In this document: positions 8,223 through 17,316 of the stretch, in pieces
How the letters are laid out: each line of letters opens with the position of its first letter
How positions within the stretch are numbered: position 1 is the first letter of the stretch
DNA from: an uncultured Eubacteriales bacterium
Lineage (GTDB): Bacteria > Bacillota > Clostridia > Oscillospirales > CAG-272
Length of the DNA stretch: 64,000 nucleotides
Direction of reading: 5' to 3'
Assembly (NCBI GenBank): GCA_934432725.1
Contig: CAKRZE010000003.1
Span: forward strand, 101,803 to 165,802
Program-made: the position numbers and the translations under genes
Notes under the pieces: model-generated
Told to the model about the DNA's origin: nothing
Seen by the model: only the letters and a program-made list of their open reading frames with translations
Databases searched by the model: none

Positions 8223-8615
8223 ACAAACGACGGCTTTCGCAAAACGAAAGCTTCCTTTCCTGCGGAATCATTTACGGTTTTGGTGTTTATGTGTTTTTGA
8301 CTGCTCCGGGCTCCGCCTGCGCGGTGTGCCCGCCCGAACGGCTGCCTTTTGGGGGCGGTATCCCGCTTCTGCGGCGCGTGCGGAGGCTGAACGGAGGACA
8401 TAACGCCGGATGAGATGCGGCGGCGCCGGGGGATATGTCCCGGGCTCAGCCTGTCCGTAAGACCGCGCCGGGCGGCAATCGGACGGCTGCAGCATGTACG
8501 GCTGCAAAAAGCTCCGTTCCGGGGCGAATTGCGGGGCGGCGGTGCACGGTGTGCACAGCGTGCGTACTGCGGGGATGGGATTTTGGCTCCCGCTGCCGCC
8601 TTGCCGCCGGAGGTC
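8223..8615. other. Spacer, 393 bp
   Basis: Apart from the leader hairpin of the zinc-ribbon gene at 8233-8260, no gene or terminator is seen. Confidence 0.4.
8233..8260 (-). promoter_or_regulatory. SD-hairpin leader of the zinc-ribbon gene
   Basis: On the minus strand GGAAAGG (8260-8254) is followed by a 7-bp hairpin, GCTTTCG and CGAAAGC with a 5-nt loop (8251-8233), then 10 nt to the ATG at 8222. The same layout recurs before several other genes in the window. Confidence 0.6.
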
Positions 8616-9347
8616 TTACGGATTCGTTTCCGGGCTCTCTGTTTCCGTTTCCGGTTTCGGAACGGGCGGTGCACAAGCCTCCCGGAGTCCGGAATATGCG
8701 CTTTGGGGGGGCTCTATTTTGGCGGTGCTTTTGTAATATCTGGTTTCAAAAAGCGTCAGGACGTCATAGGGCGTCTGACTTTCCGGGTCGCCGGCATAAT
8801 AGGCGCGCAGCTTCAGGGTCTTCACATCGGTCATGTCGATGCCCGTGAAGATCAGCCGGATGTACCGGTTGACAAAGCGGGAATCCTCCAGATAGGAATA
8901 GGCGCGGTAGGTATTCCCGAGATCATCGCTCAGCGTAAATACAAAGGTTTCGGCGCTGTCCTTAGGCACCTCGGACAATCCAAGATTTTCTGCAAGCCGG
9001 GGAAAGGCGCTGCGGTTGTAGCGCAGCGTAAACTGAAACTGCCCGAGCTCCTCGGTGTAATATATTTTGGAGAGAACGAAGGTGCTGTTGATCGTGGTGG
9101 CGTTGTGCTCCGGGACCTGATACACGGTAATCCCGCCTGCGCTCCGGTATGCGTCTACAGCCTCCTGTGTCCAGATATAACGGTTGACGCGCGGCGTGCC
9201 GCTCATGGTCCATGAGCGGAATGCGGCGAACAGCAGCATGAAGATAATGATGCCGTAAACCAGCCATTTCAGAATCTTTCCAAGGGTATAAAGGGAAAAA
9301 AAGCCTTTGTTCTGCGGGAAACGTTCCCGGTATTCCTCTTCACTCAT
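8616..9347 (-). CDS. Single-pass membrane protein, unknown function
   Basis: A 243-aa protein. A short charged N-terminus is followed by one membrane helix at about residues 24-46 (LKWLVYGIIIFMLLFAAF). The rest is an extracytoplasmic domain of mostly polar beta-like sequence ending in a Pro/Glu/Thr-rich tail. I do not recognise a family. The ATG at 9347 is chosen because the membrane helix then lies close to the N-terminus and the upstream extension covers a promoter; the ribosome binding site is weak. A consensus promoter at 9484-9512 serves it, divergent from the trpS promoter. Confidence 0.75.
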   Translation of the reverse strand: MSEEEYRERFPQNKGFFSLYTLGKILKWLVYGIIIFMLLFAAFRSWTMSGTPRVNRYIWTQEAVDAYRSAGGITVYQVPEHNATTINSTFVLSKIYYTEELGQFQFTLRYNRSAFPRLAENLGLSEVPKDSAETFVFTLSDDLGNTYRAYSYLEDSRFVNRYIRLIFTGIDMTDVKTLKLRAYYAGDPESQTPYDVLTLFETRYYKSTAKIEPPQSAYSGLREACAPPVPKPETETESPETNP

Positions 9348-9483
9348 AGCTATGATCACTTTCTTACGGAATGGAGTTCGGTTGACGAGATCCGGGACCT
9401 CTGTCTCCGGGGCGCAGACCTCGGAGCATCGATTCCGGCGTGCGGCAAAATGCAGGGAAGGGAGCATACTGCCGCCTGTCTTT

Positions 9484-9512
9484 ATTATAGCACTGTTTTT
9501 TTGCAGTTTCAA
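9484..9512 (-). promoter_or_regulatory. Promoter of the membrane-protein gene
   Basis: TTGAAA (9512-9507) and TATAAT (9489-9484) with a 17-nt spacer on the minus strand. Confidence 0.75.
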
Positions 9513-9532
9513 GTAAAAAAACGGAAAGGGAC

Positions 9533-9562
9533 TTGAATTTGTCATGAATTCTGTGCTAAAAT
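9533..9562 (+). promoter_or_regulatory. Promoter of trpS-tagO
   Basis: TTGAAT (9533-9538) and TAAAAT (9557-9562) with an 18-nt spacer. It is the best candidate for the trpS transcript. Confidence 0.6.
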
Positions 9563-9743
9563 AAAAAACAGATATGCCAAGAGTGCGGTGCTTCATGAAA
9601 AACAGGCGAAATGCCGTCGGGCGTGTTCTTCCGGAGCGGGACGGGCAGGCTGCCCGCCGGGACGTATTGCGAAAGCCGCATGAGAAAATAAACGTTTATC
9701 GGAAAAGGAGCGCCTTTGTCCGGCAGCGGACGGAGGCTGTGGT

Positions 9744-10772
9744 TTGAGTATGGACAAAAATCAGAACGAAATTCCGGAGCATAAAAAAATCATTCTGTCG
9801 GGAATTCAGCCGAGCGGAACGATTACGATCGGAAACTATCTGGGTGCGGTGAAAAACTGGGCGGAGCTTCAGGATGCATACGACTGCATATACTGCGTTG
9901 CGGACCTGCACGCCATTACGGTGCGGCAGGTTCCCTCCGAGCTGAGAAGCCGCGTTTACGATACGCTTGCAACCAACATTGCCTGCGGACTTGATCCCGA
10001 GCGCAATATTCTGTTTGTGCAGAGCATGGTGCCTGCGCACACACAGCTCGGCTGGATTCTGGACTGCTATACAATGTTCGGGGAGCTGTCCCGCATGACG
10101 CAGTTCAAGGATAAAAGCGCAAAATACGCGCAGAATATCAATGCGGGACTGTTTACGTATCCTTCTCTGATGGCTGCGGATATTCTTCTGTATCAGGCGG
10201 ATCTGGTTCCGGTCGGGGTCGATCAGCTGCAGCACATTGAGCTGACCCGCGACATTGCCAATCGGTTCAACCAGATTTACGGGGAAACCTTCCGGGTGCC
10301 GGAGGCGTATATGCCGAAGGTGGGGACTAAGATCATGTCGCTTGCCGAGCCCGGGAAGAAAATGAGCAAGTCCGACACCAATGTGAACGCAACGGTGGCG
10401 GTGATGGACCCGCGCGATGTGATCATCCGCAAGTTCAGACGGGCTGTGACCGATTCCGGGAGCGAGGTGCGCCGTGCACCCGAGAAGGACGGAATCAACA
10501 ATCTGATGACGATTTATTCCGCGTTTACCGGAAAAACGGATGAGGAAATTGAGCGGGAGTTCGCGGGCAGGGGCTACGGCGATTTCAAGCTTGCGGTCGG
10601 AGAGACGGTCGCAGACGCGCTTTCGCCCGTGCAGGAGCGCTTTGCCAAGCTCCGTGCGGACAAGGCTTATCTGGAAGAGGTCATGAAGGACGGGGCAGAG
10701 CGTGCCTCCCGCCGCGCACGCAGGACGCTTTCCAAGGTCTTCCGCAAGGTCGGCTTTGTACAGCCCGGATAA
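9744..10772 (+). CDS. trpS: Tryptophan-tRNA ligase
   Basis: A 342-aa class I aminoacyl-tRNA synthetase that charges tRNA-Trp. The class I signature regions are clear: PSGTITIGN (the HIGH-equivalent, residues 23-31) and KKMSKSD (KMSKS loop). Length matches bacterial TrpRS. The TTG at 9744 has GGAGG 7 nt upstream, while the ATG at 9750 would be 13 nt away, so TTG is preferred; the two differ by two residues. The next gene starts 9 bp after the stop with its own strong ribosome binding site, so the two form an operon. Confidence 0.96.
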   Translation: MSMDKNQNEIPEHKKIILSGIQPSGTITIGNYLGAVKNWAELQDAYDCIYCVADLHAITVRQVPSELRSRVYDTLATNIACGLDPERNILFVQSMVPAHTQLGWILDCYTMFGELSRMTQFKDKSAKYAQNINAGLFTYPSLMAADILLYQADLVPVGVDQLQHIELTRDIANRFNQIYGETFRVPEAYMPKVGTKIMSLAEPGKKMSKSDTNVNATVAVMDPRDVIIRKFRRAVTDSGSEVRRAPEKDGINNLMTIYSAFTGKTDEEIEREFAGRGYGDFKLAVGETVADALSPVQERFAKLRADKAYLEEVMKDGAERASRRARRTLSKVFRKVGFVQPG

Positions 10773-10781
10773 AGGAGCACT

Positions 10782-11933
10782 ATGGATGTGAATGGATTTA
10801 TCAGCAGCTTTGCTTCAGCCGCCTTTGCGTTCTTGGTCGCCTTTACGCTGACGCCTCCGGTTCGCGTGTTCGCGTACCTGATCGGTGCAATCGATATTCC
10901 GCGCGACGGACGGCGCATGCATGCGGACCCGATTCCGCGGCTCGGCGGACTTGCAATCTTTCTGGCGTTTTTTCTGTGCAGCGCGGTTTTCTGTAAAATC
11001 GATCAGACCATGCTGTCCATCTGGATCGGCGGATTTGTGATTGTGGTCATGGGCGTGTTTGACGATATTTACAACCTGCACCCGCTGATCAAGCTCGGGG
11101 TGCAGGTGATTGCCGCTCTGATTGCGGTCGCCGAGGGGATGACCGTTGATTTTATCAGTCTGTTCGGACATTATATTCCGCTCGGCGTATTTGCGGTTCC
11201 GGTGACGGTTTTGTGGATCGTGGGTCTGACCAATGCTATGAATCTGATCGACGGGCTGGACGGGCTTTCCTGCGGCGTTTCGGTCATCAGTTCGCTGTCC
11301 CTGTATCTGGTGATGCTGATGCGGGGCGACTCGGTCAGTGCCGCAATCACCCTGATCCTTGCCGGGGCATGCCTCGGATTTCTGCCGTTCAACACCAACC
11401 CCGCCCGTATATTTATGGGAGATACCGGCGCACAGTTCCTCGGCTATACGCTCTCTCTGCTGTCGGTTTCGGGACTGTTTAAAACCCATACCGTGATTTC
11501 GTTCTTTATCCCGCTGTCGATTTTCGGCTTTCCGCTGGTCGATACCGGCTTCGCGTTCTGCCGCCGCATTCTGCACGGGCAGAGTCCGTTTCATGCGGAC
11601 AGGGGACATCTGCATCACCGCCTGATCGATATGGGCTTCAATCAGAAGCAGACGGTTATGATTCTCTACTCGATCTGCGCAATTCTCGGAATCTCCGCAG
11701 TGATGTTCAGCGAGGAGACCTATCTGCGGGCGTTTCTTGTGATTCTGATCGGAGTACTTCTGCTTCTCCTTTATATGAGAATTCTGCGGAACCCGCATGC
11801 GCGGATGCTGAGCGGTCTGGATGCGGTTCCGGTGATTCCGAAGGACGAAATCGTAACGCCGGAGCAAAAGGCGGAGGAGCTGCATGAGCTGGAGGAGGAT
11901 GCCAAGCGGCATTCCTCCGGTCCAAAAGTCTGA
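10782..11933 (+). CDS. tagO: Undecaprenyl-P N-acetylglucosaminyl-1-P transferase (TagO/WecA type)
   Basis: A 383-aa polytopic membrane enzyme of the MraY/WecA/TagO family, which moves GlcNAc-1-phosphate from UDP-GlcNAc to undecaprenyl phosphate to start wall teichoic acid or other envelope polymers. Family motifs are all present: GVFDDIYNL (Asp94-Asp95), NAMNLIDGLDGL, ARIFMGDTG and the C-terminal HADRGHLHHRL. About ten hydrophobic segments are visible, with a charged cytoplasmic tail from about residue 340. AAAGGAG lies close before the ATG. It is the second gene of the trpS operon; a terminator lies about 260 bp downstream. Confidence 0.93.
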   Translation: MDVNGFISSFASAAFAFLVAFTLTPPVRVFAYLIGAIDIPRDGRRMHADPIPRLGGLAIFLAFFLCSAVFCKIDQTMLSIWIGGFVIVVMGVFDDIYNLHPLIKLGVQVIAALIAVAEGMTVDFISLFGHYIPLGVFAVPVTVLWIVGLTNAMNLIDGLDGLSCGVSVISSLSLYLVMLMRGDSVSAAITLILAGACLGFLPFNTNPARIFMGDTGAQFLGYTLSLLSVSGLFKTHTVISFFIPLSIFGFPLVDTGFAFCRRILHGQSPFHADRGHLHHRLIDMGFNQKQTVMILYSICAILGISAVMFSEETYLRAFLVILIGVLLLLLYMRILRNPHARMLSGLDAVPVIPKDEIVTPEQKAEELHELEEDAKRHSSGPKV

Positions 11934-12191
11934 CGCTTGCTTTTCCTGCATCGGAGTATGCGCTGCGGCGGACGGTCGGTGCCGGACATGGCTTGCAGCT
12001 TTTCGGATACCTGCGGGAGCCTGTTTTCCAAGGGCTGCATATAGGGGCTTTCTGTTCTGCGGCGCGCTTTGGGCAGCAAAGGCATGCGGGGTGCCGGAGG
12101 GAAGAACGGGCGGACCGCTTTTGACACCGCAGCCTGAGGTGTTTCTTATTAATAAATCTTAATTAAATCAAACTATCAGATTGGAAGCAAA

Positions 12192-12231
12192 AACGTTCTG
12201 CCGGATGTCAGGGTGCGGCGGGACGTTTTTT
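12192..12231 (+). terminator. Terminator of trpS-tagO
   Basis: A 12-bp stem, AACGTTCTGCCG with CGGCGGGACGTT (two G-T pairs), around a 12-nt loop and ending in six T. Confidence 0.85.
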
Positions 12232-13279
12232 GTATTGCCGGGAGCATGTTATTGCGGGGAAGCTGCTTCAGCCGGAGGGGGAGAGGGCGTGCGGCTGCAC
12301 ACGCCTTTGTGTGAAACGGGCAGCCTGCGGGAGCATGCGCTCACAGGAATGCGGGGATATGCGGTGCGGCGGCTGGGACGGAGGATCAGCTTCGCACGAG
12401 GGGCGCAGAGATACACGGCGCAGAAGGTACCGATCCGGCGTAAAGCCGCAGGAAGAAGACTGCATCGGCGCATTTCAAGAATGCAGGAGACTGCATGGTG
12501 CGGGGCAGATACAGCAAGCGGAGACGAAGAGGTCCGGTGCGGCGTGCTTTCGGGAAGCGGGGAATATGGCGCGGCGCCGCGTGCAGAGCCGCGAATGGGA
12601 GCTGTCGGGCTGTCTTAACATTATCGGCATTGCTCCCGTCAGCGCACGGCAGTCCTGCATCAAAGAAACCGGAAACGCAAACAAAGCGGACAAAGCAGGA
12701 GAACTCGCGTCAAGTGTGCCGGAATTTCCGCCTGCAATCCGGGGCTGGACCGAAGCATCGGAGATTTAACAGCCCTCCTGCTCAGCCTGCGGGGCGGAAA
12801 GGGGATCATCGGGACGGTGTCCTTTTCCGGTCAGCTGTTCGTTTTCTGCCGCTCCTCCTTCTCGTCAAGGGGGGCATCGGGAAGATGCCGCAGAGGTGCG
12901 GTGTGTCCTTTACGGCGGGAACGATTTCTCAGCCGGCTGCGGACTGCACCTTTGATAAAAGGCGGGGCTTGTCGGTAAAAGCGTTTGCGAACCGCGGGGG
13001 ATGAAAAAGGAACAGCCGTGTGCGGCGGAAAGAGGACTTGCTTTTTTGCTGCGGAAGCACCGGACGCGCACGGCGGAAAGAGGCGGTATCTGATCATCCG
13101 CACGGGCAGTACGGATGAGAAAAGTTTTTTTGCCGCGGGGGAACTTTTCTTCGGTCCTGTCCGTCATAAAACAAAGAATATTGCGCGGAATAAGGAATCT
13201 GCCGCATGCCTGAGCTGGCGCATACGGCTTTTGACACTGGAAAATATGCGCAGAAAAACGCGAAATCGGAAGAATCCTC

Positions 13280-13308
13280 TTGTATTTCGGCGGAATCCGT
13301 GCTATAAT
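13280..13308 (+). promoter_or_regulatory. Promoter of the CE4 deacetylase gene
   Basis: TTGTAT (13280-13285) and TATAAT (13303-13308) with a 17-nt spacer, about 200 nt before the start codon. Confidence 0.7.
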
Positions 13309-13516
13309 GAAAAACGGAAACGGCGCGGAGGATCTTGATACCGCAGGCGTTATTTTGAGCGATTTTCAGGCTCTTGCAGGGCGTGGAATGCGTAAGCCGG
13401 GGCGGGTTTGAACGTGCCGGACAGTGGAGCGTTTGCAAACAGGACCTTGACCTTCAGAACAGCCGTGCATGCTTTCGCCGCAGGCGGGGGTCCAGACGGC
13501 ACATGGGGGATTAGAC

Positions 13517-15079
13517 GTGAAAGAAAAAATATTGTTATGCTTATGTATGCTTGCATTGATGGCGGCAGTTGCCGGATGCGCACTGTCAAATAAGCCGAAC
13601 GGACCGTCCGAAACGGAAGGGGAAAGCCGAACGGCTGCGGAAAGGACCGATGCATCGACCGCAGAAGCGGGTCGGATGACCGACGGCGATTCTGTGACCG
13701 ATCTTCCGCTTCCTCCCGAGACCTTTGAAGAATCCGGAGCAGTGGAAACACGACCTGAGACAAAGAACGGCGAGACTGCACGGGTGACGCCCGGAACGAC
13801 TTCCGTCAGGGAAGAAACGACTCCCGTCAAGGAAGCGCTTGTCACGCGTCAGCCGCTTCAGACGGTGGGAAGACCGAATGTTGAGATACCGCAGCCGAGG
13901 CTTCCCGAGACAACGGCGCCCGAAACGGTCGCGCCCGAAACGAAAGTGCCGCAAACCGAGGAACCGGAGACGGAGCCGGATACCGCAGAGCCGGTAACAG
14001 GTGCGGATACGGAACCCGGGACCGAACCGGATACCGCCGTTCCGCCGGATACCGTCGTTCCGCCGGATACCGTCGTTCCGCCGGAGACCGTCGTTCCGCC
14101 GGAGACCGTCGTTCCGCCGGAGACCGTCGTTCCGCCGGAGACCACCGCGCCCGAAACGGAAGCGCCCGAGACCGAGCCTGAACCCGAACCGGTCAGAATT
14201 AAGGTTGTGAAGCGCCCGGGAGGCTCTGAGAATCTTATCTTCCACGATTTTTATACGGCAGGCGTCGGATGCTCCATCGTATATGAAAACAGTGCCACAG
14301 TACCGTACGGTCAGGTGATTTCCGTGGAATTCAGCGGCAAAGAGGATCCGGGACACTACTATGTGGACTATGGGACAAAGGCAACGCTGCATGTCAGCAC
14401 GGCGTCCGGCGGGGACCTTTTGCAGTATAACAACCGGATCATTTATCTGACCTTTGACGACGGTCCGTGCAAGTATACCGGCGAGGTTCTGGATATTCTG
14501 GCATCCTATAATGTCAGGGCGACATTTTTCACGGTGGGGGCTTATGTTGAGAAGTATCCGCAGCATATCCGTGCTGTATACCGCGCCGGACATGCGCTCG
14601 GCTGCCATTCCTATTCTCATGAATTCAAGGATGTATACAGGACCAATGCAACAATGGTGCGGGAAATTTATCGCTGGGAGGACGCCGTTGCGGGTGCGCT
14701 CGGCGGCATGGTGCCGTATAAGCTTTTCCGTTTCCCGGGGGGGACCACAACCTCTTATCTGAACAAATATGTGAAGGGCTACTGCAAAGAGGATCTGAGT
14801 GCGCTCGGATATGTGTCGTTTGACTGGTCCATGGCGTCCAATGACGCATGGTTTGCGGGCAAGCCGGCCGATCAGACGATGGAGCAGTGGCTGAAGAGCT
14901 CCCTGAAGACAACGCTGGAAGGAATTGAAAAATATCATCCGGACAGAATCCGGATCTGCCTGATGCACGAAACCAATGGGGATACCCGCGCGATGCTGCC
15001 CTGGGCGCTTACATATCTGGCAGAGAAGGGATATACCTTCCGCACGCTGGAAAATGTAAAACAGAATTACTTCTTCTGA
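13517..15079 (+). CDS. Polysaccharide deacetylase lipoprotein (CE4)
   Basis: A 520-aa surface lipoprotein. The signal peptide ends in the lipobox AVAGC at residues 19-23. Residues 25 to about 230 form a Pro/Glu/Thr-rich stalk that includes tandem VVPPET repeats. The C-terminal half is a NodB/CE4 domain, probably removing N-acetyl groups from peptidoglycan or a related polymer. All five CE4 motifs are visible: TFDDG, HSYSH, RFPGG, FDWS and LMHE. The GTG at 13517 is preferred because GGGGGA lies 6 nt upstream and the signal peptide then starts normally (VKEKILLC). It has its own promoter and terminator. Confidence 0.92.
   Translation: MKEKILLCLCMLALMAAVAGCALSNKPNGPSETEGESRTAAERTDASTAEAGRMTDGDSVTDLPLPPETFEESGAVETRPETKNGETARVTPGTTSVREETTPVKEALVTRQPLQTVGRPNVEIPQPRLPETTAPETVAPETKVPQTEEPETEPDTAEPVTGADTEPGTEPDTAVPPDTVVPPDTVVPPETVVPPETVVPPETVVPPETTAPETEAPETEPEPEPVRIKVVKRPGGSENLIFHDFYTAGVGCSIVYENSATVPYGQVISVEFSGKEDPGHYYVDYGTKATLHVSTASGGDLLQYNNRIIYLTFDDGPCKYTGEVLDILASYNVRATFFTVGAYVEKYPQHIRAVYRAGHALGCHSYSHEFKDVYRTNATMVREIYRWEDAVAGALGGMVPYKLFRFPGGTTTSYLNKYVKGYCKEDLSALGYVSFDWSMASNDAWFAGKPADQTMEQWLKSSLKTTLEGIEKYHPDRIRICLMHETNGDTRAMLPWALTYLAEKGYTFRTLENVKQNYFF
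14039..14146 (+). repeat. 18-bp coding minisatellite, six units
   Basis: Six tandem copies of an 18-bp unit (GTTCCGCCGGAKACCGTC) inside the deacetylase stalk, coding for VPP(D/E)TV. The units are nearly identical; the last differs at its end. Copy number is likely variable between strains. Confidence 0.9.
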
Positions 15080-15500
15080 TCGGCTTCCGCGATATGCCGG
15101 ACAGACCGAAAGGAATCAAAGCGACCGATTACACACGCTGTCAGAGCAATCTGCGGCGTGTGTTTCTGTTTTTGCAGGGAGGTCCGGGGTCTGCTGCACT
15201 CCAAGGCTGCCCAGGGCTTTTTACCGGGCGGAAGAACTGACGCGCCCGCGGACGCGCTCTTTTGACTGCTTCCTGTTGGCTTTGGCGGAGGTGCGGTCAC
15301 ACAGGGGAGCTTCCGGTTTATGAAGAATCCGTCCGGGGCATTGCGCAGACGCCTTTCGGCGATGATGCGACGGAATCCGGGCGGCGGGACAGCCTCCGGC
15401 TTGTGCGGGTACGGCTGAGAGAGGCAAAATTCTGCGGCAGGTTATAAGCCGGGCGGGCGGCGCATATATATCAAACGAATACGGATGGAGGGAACAGAAT
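15080..15500. other. Spacer, 421 bp
   Basis: Apart from the terminator at 15131-15173 no feature is supported. Confidence 0.4.
15131..15173 (+). terminator. Terminator of the CE4 gene
   Basis: Arms ACACACGC (15131-15138) and GCGTGTGT (15156-15163), an 8-bp stem, followed by the T-rich TTCTGTTTTT. Confidence 0.7.
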
Positions 15501-16118
15501 ATGTATAAGCTGAAAAAACCCGATTTAGCAAAGCTGAAGGCTGGCTGCGGCAATGTTGTCAAAAAGATCGGAAAACGGAATCTGGTGATTGTACTGACTG
15601 CGCTCCTGATCGGAGGAGCCGTCTACCTGAACTGGCGTCTTTTCCTCAGAAACGATAAGCCGGCGGGCAATACTTATTACAATGCCGGTGAAACGGGAGC
15701 CGGAGGGGACCCGCAGAAAACAGGAAAGAATGACGACAGTCCGGATGCAAATGCGGAAAACGGAGGCTCCGATTATTTTGCCGCAACGCAGATTAACCGG
15801 CAGAGGTCCCGCGATGAGGCACTTGAGGTTCTGCGGATGATCGTGGATAATGAGGACGCGTTGCAGGAGTCCAAGGATGCCGCCCTGAAGGAGATCAGCC
15901 AGATTTCCGCAGATATTGCCAAGGAAGCCAATATCGAAACGATGGTCAAGGCAAAGGGCTTTGAGAGCTGCGTTGCAGTCATCGGCTCCGGCAATTGCAG
16001 TGTAATCGTGAAAACCACCGGGCTGATGCCCAACCAGCTGGCGCAGATCCAGGAGATCGTCTATAAGGAAACCGGAATTCTTCCGGCGAATGTTACGATC
16101 GTAGAGAAAAAGGGCTGA
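15501..16118 (+). CDS. spoIIIAH: SpoIIIAH-like protein
   Basis: A 205-aa protein with a short basic N-terminus, one membrane helix (about residues 29-48, LVIVLTALLIGGAVYLNW) and an extracytoplasmic domain ending in the compact alpha/beta fold of SpoIIIAH. In B. subtilis SpoIIIAH pairs with SpoIIQ in the channel between mother cell and forespore and is the last gene of spoIIIA. Here it stands alone: neither neighbour is a spoIIIA gene. A low-complexity Gly/Asn/Asp linker (about 60-90) separates helix and domain. GGAGGG lies before the ATG. Its presence suggests a spore-forming lineage. Confidence 0.85.
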   Translation: MYKLKKPDLAKLKAGCGNVVKKIGKRNLVIVLTALLIGGAVYLNWRLFLRNDKPAGNTYYNAGETGAGGDPQKTGKNDDSPDANAENGGSDYFAATQINRQRSRDEALEVLRMIVDNEDALQESKDAALKEISQISADIAKEANIETMVKAKGFESCVAVIGSGNCSVIVKTTGLMPNQLAQIQEIVYKETGILPANVTIVEKKG

Positions 16119-16220
16119 CTCTGTCGGTCGGCACCGCATGGCGTCGTCTGCTTTGGCAGGACCTTATGCTGCAAACGCGGACGGAGGAACGCTTCCTTGA
16201 GGGGGGTTCCGCTTTATGAA

Positions 16221-16254
16221 AACACCGCAGTCTGAGACAGACTGCGGTGTTTTG
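16221..16254 (+). terminator. Terminator after spoIIIAH-like gene
   Basis: A 13-bp stem, AACACCGCAGTCT with AGACTGCGGTGTT, around a 5-nt loop. The T-run is short (TTTTG), so efficiency may be moderate. Confidence 0.7.
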
Positions 16255-16404
16255 TATAACAGGTTACGAATTATTTATAAACTTTTTAAAAATGCAGGTG
16301 GAATATCTGTGAAATTTTGTTATAATAATTAGAATAACAGGTGTAATGTGCAAGGGATGATCCGGTCCTGACAGCAAGGTGACTCTGGAGAAAGGGAATG
16401 CGGT

Positions 16405-17316
16405 ATGGATAAAGGTGCTGAAGAAAGAAAAAAAGCGGTTGTGATCCTGAATCCCGTTGCCGGTAAGGCACGGGCAAAGTATGTTTTGTTTGATCTTTTA
16501 AAGGGCTTGGCGGATATGGGATATGATGCACTGGTTCATATTACGTCTGCCAGAGGAGATGCGGTTTCTGCGGCTTCGTATTACGGCAGAGATTGTGCGC
16601 TTATGGTCTGTCTTGGCGGGGACGGGACGCTGAACGAGGTGATCAGCGGGCTCCTGTCTTTGGATAAGCGTCCCAGACTGTGCTATCTGCCTGCCGGAAC
16701 AACGAACGATTTTGCGACAACCGTCGGGATATCCAAAAGCGTGGGCGATGCGGTGCGTGCAATCGGCAGGAACACGCTGCGGGAGATTGATATCGGACAA
16801 TTCAACGAACGGTTCTTTACGTATGTCGCTTCCTTCGGAATATTCACAAAGGCGTCCTATTCGGCTGACCAGAATATCAAGAATACGATCGGGCATCTGG
16901 CGTATGTGCTGGAGGGGGCAAAGGAAATTTCCGATCTTGGGAAGGCATATCATGTCCGTGCCGTTTATGACGGAGGGGAAACGGAGGGCGACTTTATTTT
17001 CGGCTCTCTGACGAATACGACCTCGATCGGAGGTCTGTTCAAGCTGCCGGGCAGCCGGGTATCCTTGGATGACGGTTTGTTTGAACTGATGCTGATCCGC
17101 GCACCGAAGAGTCTGATGGATATTCAGAAAATGCTGGATATGATGTCACGCGGTAATTTTGATATGAATCAGATTGTATTTGTCGGAACAAAACAGGCGG
17201 ATATCTATCTGGACGAGCCGGTTTCGTGGTGTACGGACGGTGAATTTGCCGGAAATCTGGGGGAAGTGCATATCCGGAACCTGAATAAGGCAATTCGCAT
17301 TTTTACGACTCGGTAG
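16405..17316 (+). CDS. Diacylglycerol/lipid kinase (YegS/DagK family)
   Basis: A 303-aa cytosolic enzyme with the DAG-kinase catalytic domain. The nucleotide loop GGDGTLNEV lies at residues 72-80, preceded by LNPVAGKARAK at 15-25, both family hallmarks; PAGTTNDFA follows. It probably phosphorylates diacylglycerol or a related lipid to recycle it in phospholipid synthesis. GAAAGGGA lies before the ATG at 16405. A possible extended -10 promoter (TGTTATAAT) is at 16318-16326. The structured tandem repeat begins directly after its TAG stop. Confidence 0.9.
   Translation: MDKGAEERKKAVVILNPVAGKARAKYVLFDLLKGLADMGYDALVHITSARGDAVSAASYYGRDCALMVCLGGDGTLNEVISGLLSLDKRPRLCYLPAGTTNDFATTVGISKSVGDAVRAIGRNTLREIDIGQFNERFFTYVASFGIFTKASYSADQNIKNTIGHLAYVLEGAKEISDLGKAYHVRAVYDGGETEGDFIFGSLTNTTSIGGLFKLPGSRVSLDDGLFELMLIRAPKSLMDIQKMLDMMSRGNFDMNQIVFVGTKQADIYLDEPVSWCTDGEFAGNLGEVHIRNLNKAIRIFTTR

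Larger units (their letters stand above)
9348..9743. other. Divergent promoter region
   Basis: This spacer holds two back-to-back promoters (9484-9512 minus, 9533-9562 plus) and about 175 nt of trpS leader. I looked for a T-box ahead of trpS and did not find its conserved GGGTGG core, so tRNA-sensing control is not supported. Confidence 0.5.
11934..13516. other. Long ORF-free spacer, 1.58 kb
   Basis: No supported gene lies here. The frames of 100-180 codons on both strands are Arg/Cys/Gly-rich, lack ribosome binding sites and overlap each other. Identified elements are the tagO terminator at 12192-12231 and the promoter at 13280-13308 with a 200-nt leader for the deacetylase. Confidence 0.5.

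Noticed and set aside
9563..9743. T-box riboswitch ahead of trpS
   Set aside because: The conserved T-box core and an antiterminator were looked for and are not present.
12181..12769. Plus-strand frames of 145-179 codons in the long spacer after tagO
   Set aside because: They overlap each other, begin inside the terminator region, lack ribosome binding sites and resemble no protein family.
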